From Candidatus Abyssobacteria bacterium SURF_5 (lineage in GTDB: Bacteria; Abyssobacteria; SURF-5), in the NCBI GenBank assembly GCA_003598085.1, contig QZKU01000091.1, positions 1-46,534 on the forward strand: 46,534 nt of DNA, in the 5' to 3' direction. The notes under the pieces are model-generated. The model was not told the origin of the DNA. It made no database searches and saw nothing but the letters and a program-made list of their open reading frames with translations. Below, in pieces: positions 43,796-46,534 of this stretch. Positions within the stretch are counted from its first letter, which is position 1, and each line of letters opens with the position of its first letter. The position numbers and the translations under genes were made by a program.

Positions 43796-45178
43796 ATGAT
43801 TGACAATCAGACAATTTGCGCCGTCTCGACGCCACTGGGCCACAGCGGCATCGGGATCGTCAGGCTCAGCGGTCCCCAGGCCGTTGCGATCGCAGACCGA
43901 CTGATCACAACGAGCGATGGGCGACCGCTCGCCCATCAACCTGATCGCCGGCTTGTGGTCGGGCGCGTGCTCGACGGCGTCTCCCTGGTGGATGAGGTGC
44001 TCGTGAGCGTGATGCGCGCGCCGCACAGCTACACGACCGAAGACGTGGTCGAAATAAATTGTCACGGCGGAATAATAGCCGTTCGCCGCACGCTGGAACT
44101 GGCGCTGCAAAACGGCGCACGGCTTGCCGAACCGGGTGAATTTACGCGGCGCGCCTTTTTAGGCGGAAGGATTGATCTGGCGCAGGCCGAAGCCGTGGCC
44201 GATCTCATTTCCGCAAAGACCGAAGCCGGACTCCGGGCCGCCGCAAGTCAGCTTCGCGGAAAACTGAGCGAGCGGATTCTGGGACTTCGCAACAGGCTGG
44301 CCGACTGCCTGGCGCATCTGGAGGCGACAATCGATTTTCCGGAGGACGAGGTTCCTCAACTCGAGGGAGGAAGCCTTTCGGCGCGCCTGCAGCAGATCAA
44401 ACTCGAGATAGAGGAGCTTTTGCAGAATGCGCGTGGTGGCGTACTGTATCGCGACGGAGTATCGACTGTAATTGTCGGCAAGCCGAACGTCGGGAAATCG
44501 AGCATTTTGAACGCGATCCTTTCCGAGCCGCGTGCGATCGTGACCGAGGAACCCGGAACCACGCGCGATGTCATCGTTGAATCGGTAAACTTGCGGGGAA
44601 TCGCTTTGCGCTTGTGCGATACAGCAGGCATCCGGGAGCCGGGCTGCACAATCGAGCGGCTCGGGGTTGAACGCAGCGAGCAGGCGATCGATGAAGCCGA
44701 CCTGGTGCTGTTCGTCATCGATTCGGCGAACGCGCCAACCGCCGAGGACCAGCGGATTATCGCGAAGCTGCGGGAGAAGCCTCATGTGATCGTTGTCGCC
44801 AACAAGGCCGATCTGAAACCCGACGCCGATCTCGATCCGCTCGGCGCCCATCTGCCGGGCAGGCGCATAATTCGGACGTCGGCAACCGCCGGGGACGGCA
44901 TCGAGGAACTCGAGCAGGCGATCTTCGACGAGGTAACGGAAGGAGCAGCCATCGCGCCCGAAGAGATACTGGTGACGCGGCTGAGACATCGGGCGGCTCT
45001 GGAAACAGCGCGGGCAGGGCTTGAAAATGCATTGCGCGCGCAGAAGGACAGGCTCTCTGTTGAATTTGTCGCGCTCGATGTGCGCGAAGCGCTCGATTCG
45101 CTCGGCGAGATCGTGGGCGCCGTGGTCACCGACGAATTGCTTGACAGGATTTTCGGAGAGTTCTGCATCGGGAAATAG
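43796..45178 (+). CDS. mnmE: tRNA modification GTPase MnmE
   Basis: MnmE, with MnmG, adds the carboxymethylaminomethyl group to U34 of certain tRNAs. The 460-residue protein has the N-terminal tetrahydrofolate-binding domain (1-118), the helical domain, and an inserted G domain. The G domain has G1 GKPNVGKSS (228-236), G3 DTAG (275-278) and G4 NKAD (336-339). The C-terminus CIGK (457-460) is the conserved CxGK motif needed for modification. Start ATG 43796 directly follows the terminator and has a GGAA site. mnmG, frequently next, is absent; a toxin-antitoxin pair follows instead. Confidence 0.98.
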   Translation: MIDNQTICAVSTPLGHSGIGIVRLSGPQAVAIADRLITTSDGRPLAHQPDRRLVVGRVLDGVSLVDEVLVSVMRAPHSYTTEDVVEINCHGGIIAVRRTLELALQNGARLAEPGEFTRRAFLGGRIDLAQAEAVADLISAKTEAGLRAAASQLRGKLSERILGLRNRLADCLAHLEATIDFPEDEVPQLEGGSLSARLQQIKLEIEELLQNARGGVLYRDGVSTVIVGKPNVGKSSILNAILSEPRAIVTEEPGTTRDVIVESVNLRGIALRLCDTAGIREPGCTIERLGVERSEQAIDEADLVLFVIDSANAPTAEDQRIIAKLREKPHVIVVANKADLKPDADLDPLGAHLPGRRIIRTSATAGDGIEELEQAIFDEVTEGAAIAPEEILVTRLRHRAALETARAGLENALRAQKDRLSVEFVALDVREALDSLGEIVGAVVTDELLDRIFGEFCIGK

Positions 45179-45197
45179 GAGGGGGCGCCGGTAAGGT

Positions 45198-45226
45198 TTG
45201 AAATGATTCAATCACGGCGTTATAAT
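45198..45226 (+). promoter_or_regulatory. Sigma70 promoter for the toxin-antitoxin pair, with inverted repeats downstream
   Basis: TTGAAA (45198-45203) and consensus TATAAT (45221-45226) are spaced by 17 bp. Downstream, CTATC (45253-45257) and GATAG (45267-45271) form an inverted repeat, and GATAG-like sequences recur to 45294. These could be an operator for autorepression, the usual control of such pairs (inference). Confidence 0.65.
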
Positions 45227-45296
45227 GTCCTCAGAAGACGGAAGGCCTCAGGCTATCCCTTGAGAAGATAGGAGCCTGGATAGAATAGTCCTATGA

Positions 45297-45931
<635 letters not shown>

Positions 45932-46052
45932 CCGCCGGATCCCGCGTCCCATAGTGCTTTCGTGGATCAATCCTTCCTCTTTTCAATCCGCAATCGTCTG
46001 ACCCCAGACTTGCCACTCGGGGGGTGTTGAAAAACAATGGGGGCAACTTGAG

Positions 46053-46279
46053 GTCCAATTAAAGGTCCCGCAAGAAGCGCTTGCCGAGTTCTGCCGCGGC
46101 AATCGAATCAGAAAACCTCATTCTTCGGCTCGGTACTGCGCGAGGATTTCAGCTCGCATAGCGAGGTGGACGTGTTGGTGGGATTCGAGTCCGAAGCGAA
46201 TGTGGGCTTCTTCGGGCTTTACGATATCGAGCAGGAGCTTTCGCGCATTCTCGGCGGTCGCAAGGAACCAGCAGTATGA
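46053..46279 (+). pseudogene. Frameshifted MNT-type nucleotidyltransferase (MntA-like) remnant
   Basis: Reading 46053 onward gives PQEALAEFCRGNRIRK, the normal start of minimal nucleotidyltransferases. The frame then breaks near 46110. In the shifted frame FGSVLREDFSSHSEVDVLVG restores the catalytic GS...DVD motif, which continues to a stop at 46279 after ILGGRKEPAV, before the C-terminal third. One base appears lost near 46110. Intact members pair with HEPN toxins as antitoxins; no HEPN gene is visible. It is a decayed toxin-antitoxin gene. Confidence 0.8.
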
Positions 46280-46298
46280 GAACGAAGGAGGGAAACAA

Positions 46299-46472
46299 GT
46301 GGGTTCAGAAAAACAAGGAAGCTTTAACAAACTACCCAAGATTAAAACAGTTAAGGGCAAGCGCGGTAGATTTCGCTGTCATATCGTTCCGACGGGCATA
46401 GAAGGGCATTGGTGGAAGACAGTGCGCATGTGCGTCTCTGGTGTGCCAGGAAAAGCCTGGCTGACTTTATAA
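46299..46472 (+). CDS. Small hypothetical protein with a strong ribosome site
   Basis: A 57-residue reading frame begins with GTG 46299, preceded at 7 nt by a full AAGGAGG. The protein is basic in its middle (KLPKIKTVKGKRGRFRCHIV) and has a WW pair and two Cys. I recognise no family. The last codons overlap a hairpin, GCCAGG and CCTGGC around AAAAG (46448-46464). It follows the decayed nucleotidyltransferase and may be a real small gene or a chance frame. Confidence 0.4.
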   Translation: MGSEKQGSFNKLPKIKTVKGKRGRFRCHIVPTGIEGHWWKTVRMCVSGVPGKAWLTL

Positions 46473-46534
46473 TCTGAAACGTGATTATCCTGCTAATTGC
46501 TCGTACAGCAGGTAGCGAAGCGGGCGGCAAGCGG

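Overview
The window reads as a chromosome segment from an uncultivated Gram-negative bacterium with mid-to-high GC. It surrounds the replication origin. The Gram-negative assignment is inferred from a DUF748/AsmA-type envelope protein. The uncultivated-lineage guess comes from the gene set and from many short dispersed palindromes of the kind common in environmental genomes. I cannot name the phylum from sequence alone.

Layout. (1) 1-7.1 kb: a partial metallo-beta-lactamase-fold hydrolase, an SGNH-like protein, an htrA-pirin operon, an MFS exporter with a C-terminal monooxygenase-like domain, a flavin-binding PPOX protein and a 43-residue nine-cysteine protein. (2) 7.2-15.7 kb, all minus strand: dnaA, dnaN, DUF721 (DciA-like), gyrB, gyrA, with no recF. 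DnaA boxes lie on both sides of dnaA, so the origin looks bipartite. (3) 16.3-40.1 kb: a long segment between dnaA and rpmH, genes that are adjacent in many bacteria. It carries a 2-hydroxyacyl-CoA dehydratase activator, a REP-associated tyrosine transposase (RAYT) flanked by its likely REP repeats, a MATE exporter, uvrC, citrate synthase, a giant DUF748 protein, a Pmp3/YqaE peptide, a decayed nucleotidyltransferase module, a ketopantoate reductase, a penicillin-acylase-family enzyme, several small membrane proteins, a complete liv branched-chain amino acid ABC transporter and a second SGNH protein. (4) 40.2-45.2 kb, plus strand: the classic rpmH-rnpA-yidD-yidC-jag-mnmE cluster behind a consensus promoter. 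(5) 45.2-46.5 kb: a DUF433/DUF5615 toxin-antitoxin pair, a frameshifted MNT nucleotidyltransferase remnant and a small unknown gene.

How it fits together. Regions 2 and 4 are the two halves of the conserved origin neighbourhood, initiation/clamp/gyrase on one side and L34/RNase P/membrane insertase/tRNA modification on the other, transcribed away from each other. The segment between them looks like accessory or rearranged DNA: mostly minus strand, rich in REP-like repeats and holding broken toxin-antitoxin-like genes.

The most distinctive signals are the RAYT-REP system with copies spread across the window, at least four further dispersed repeat families, an 18-bp in-frame tandem repeat inside uvrC, the two-sided DnaA-box clusters, and small genes that length-filtered gene finding would miss (rpmH, the Cys-rich peptide, Pmp3).
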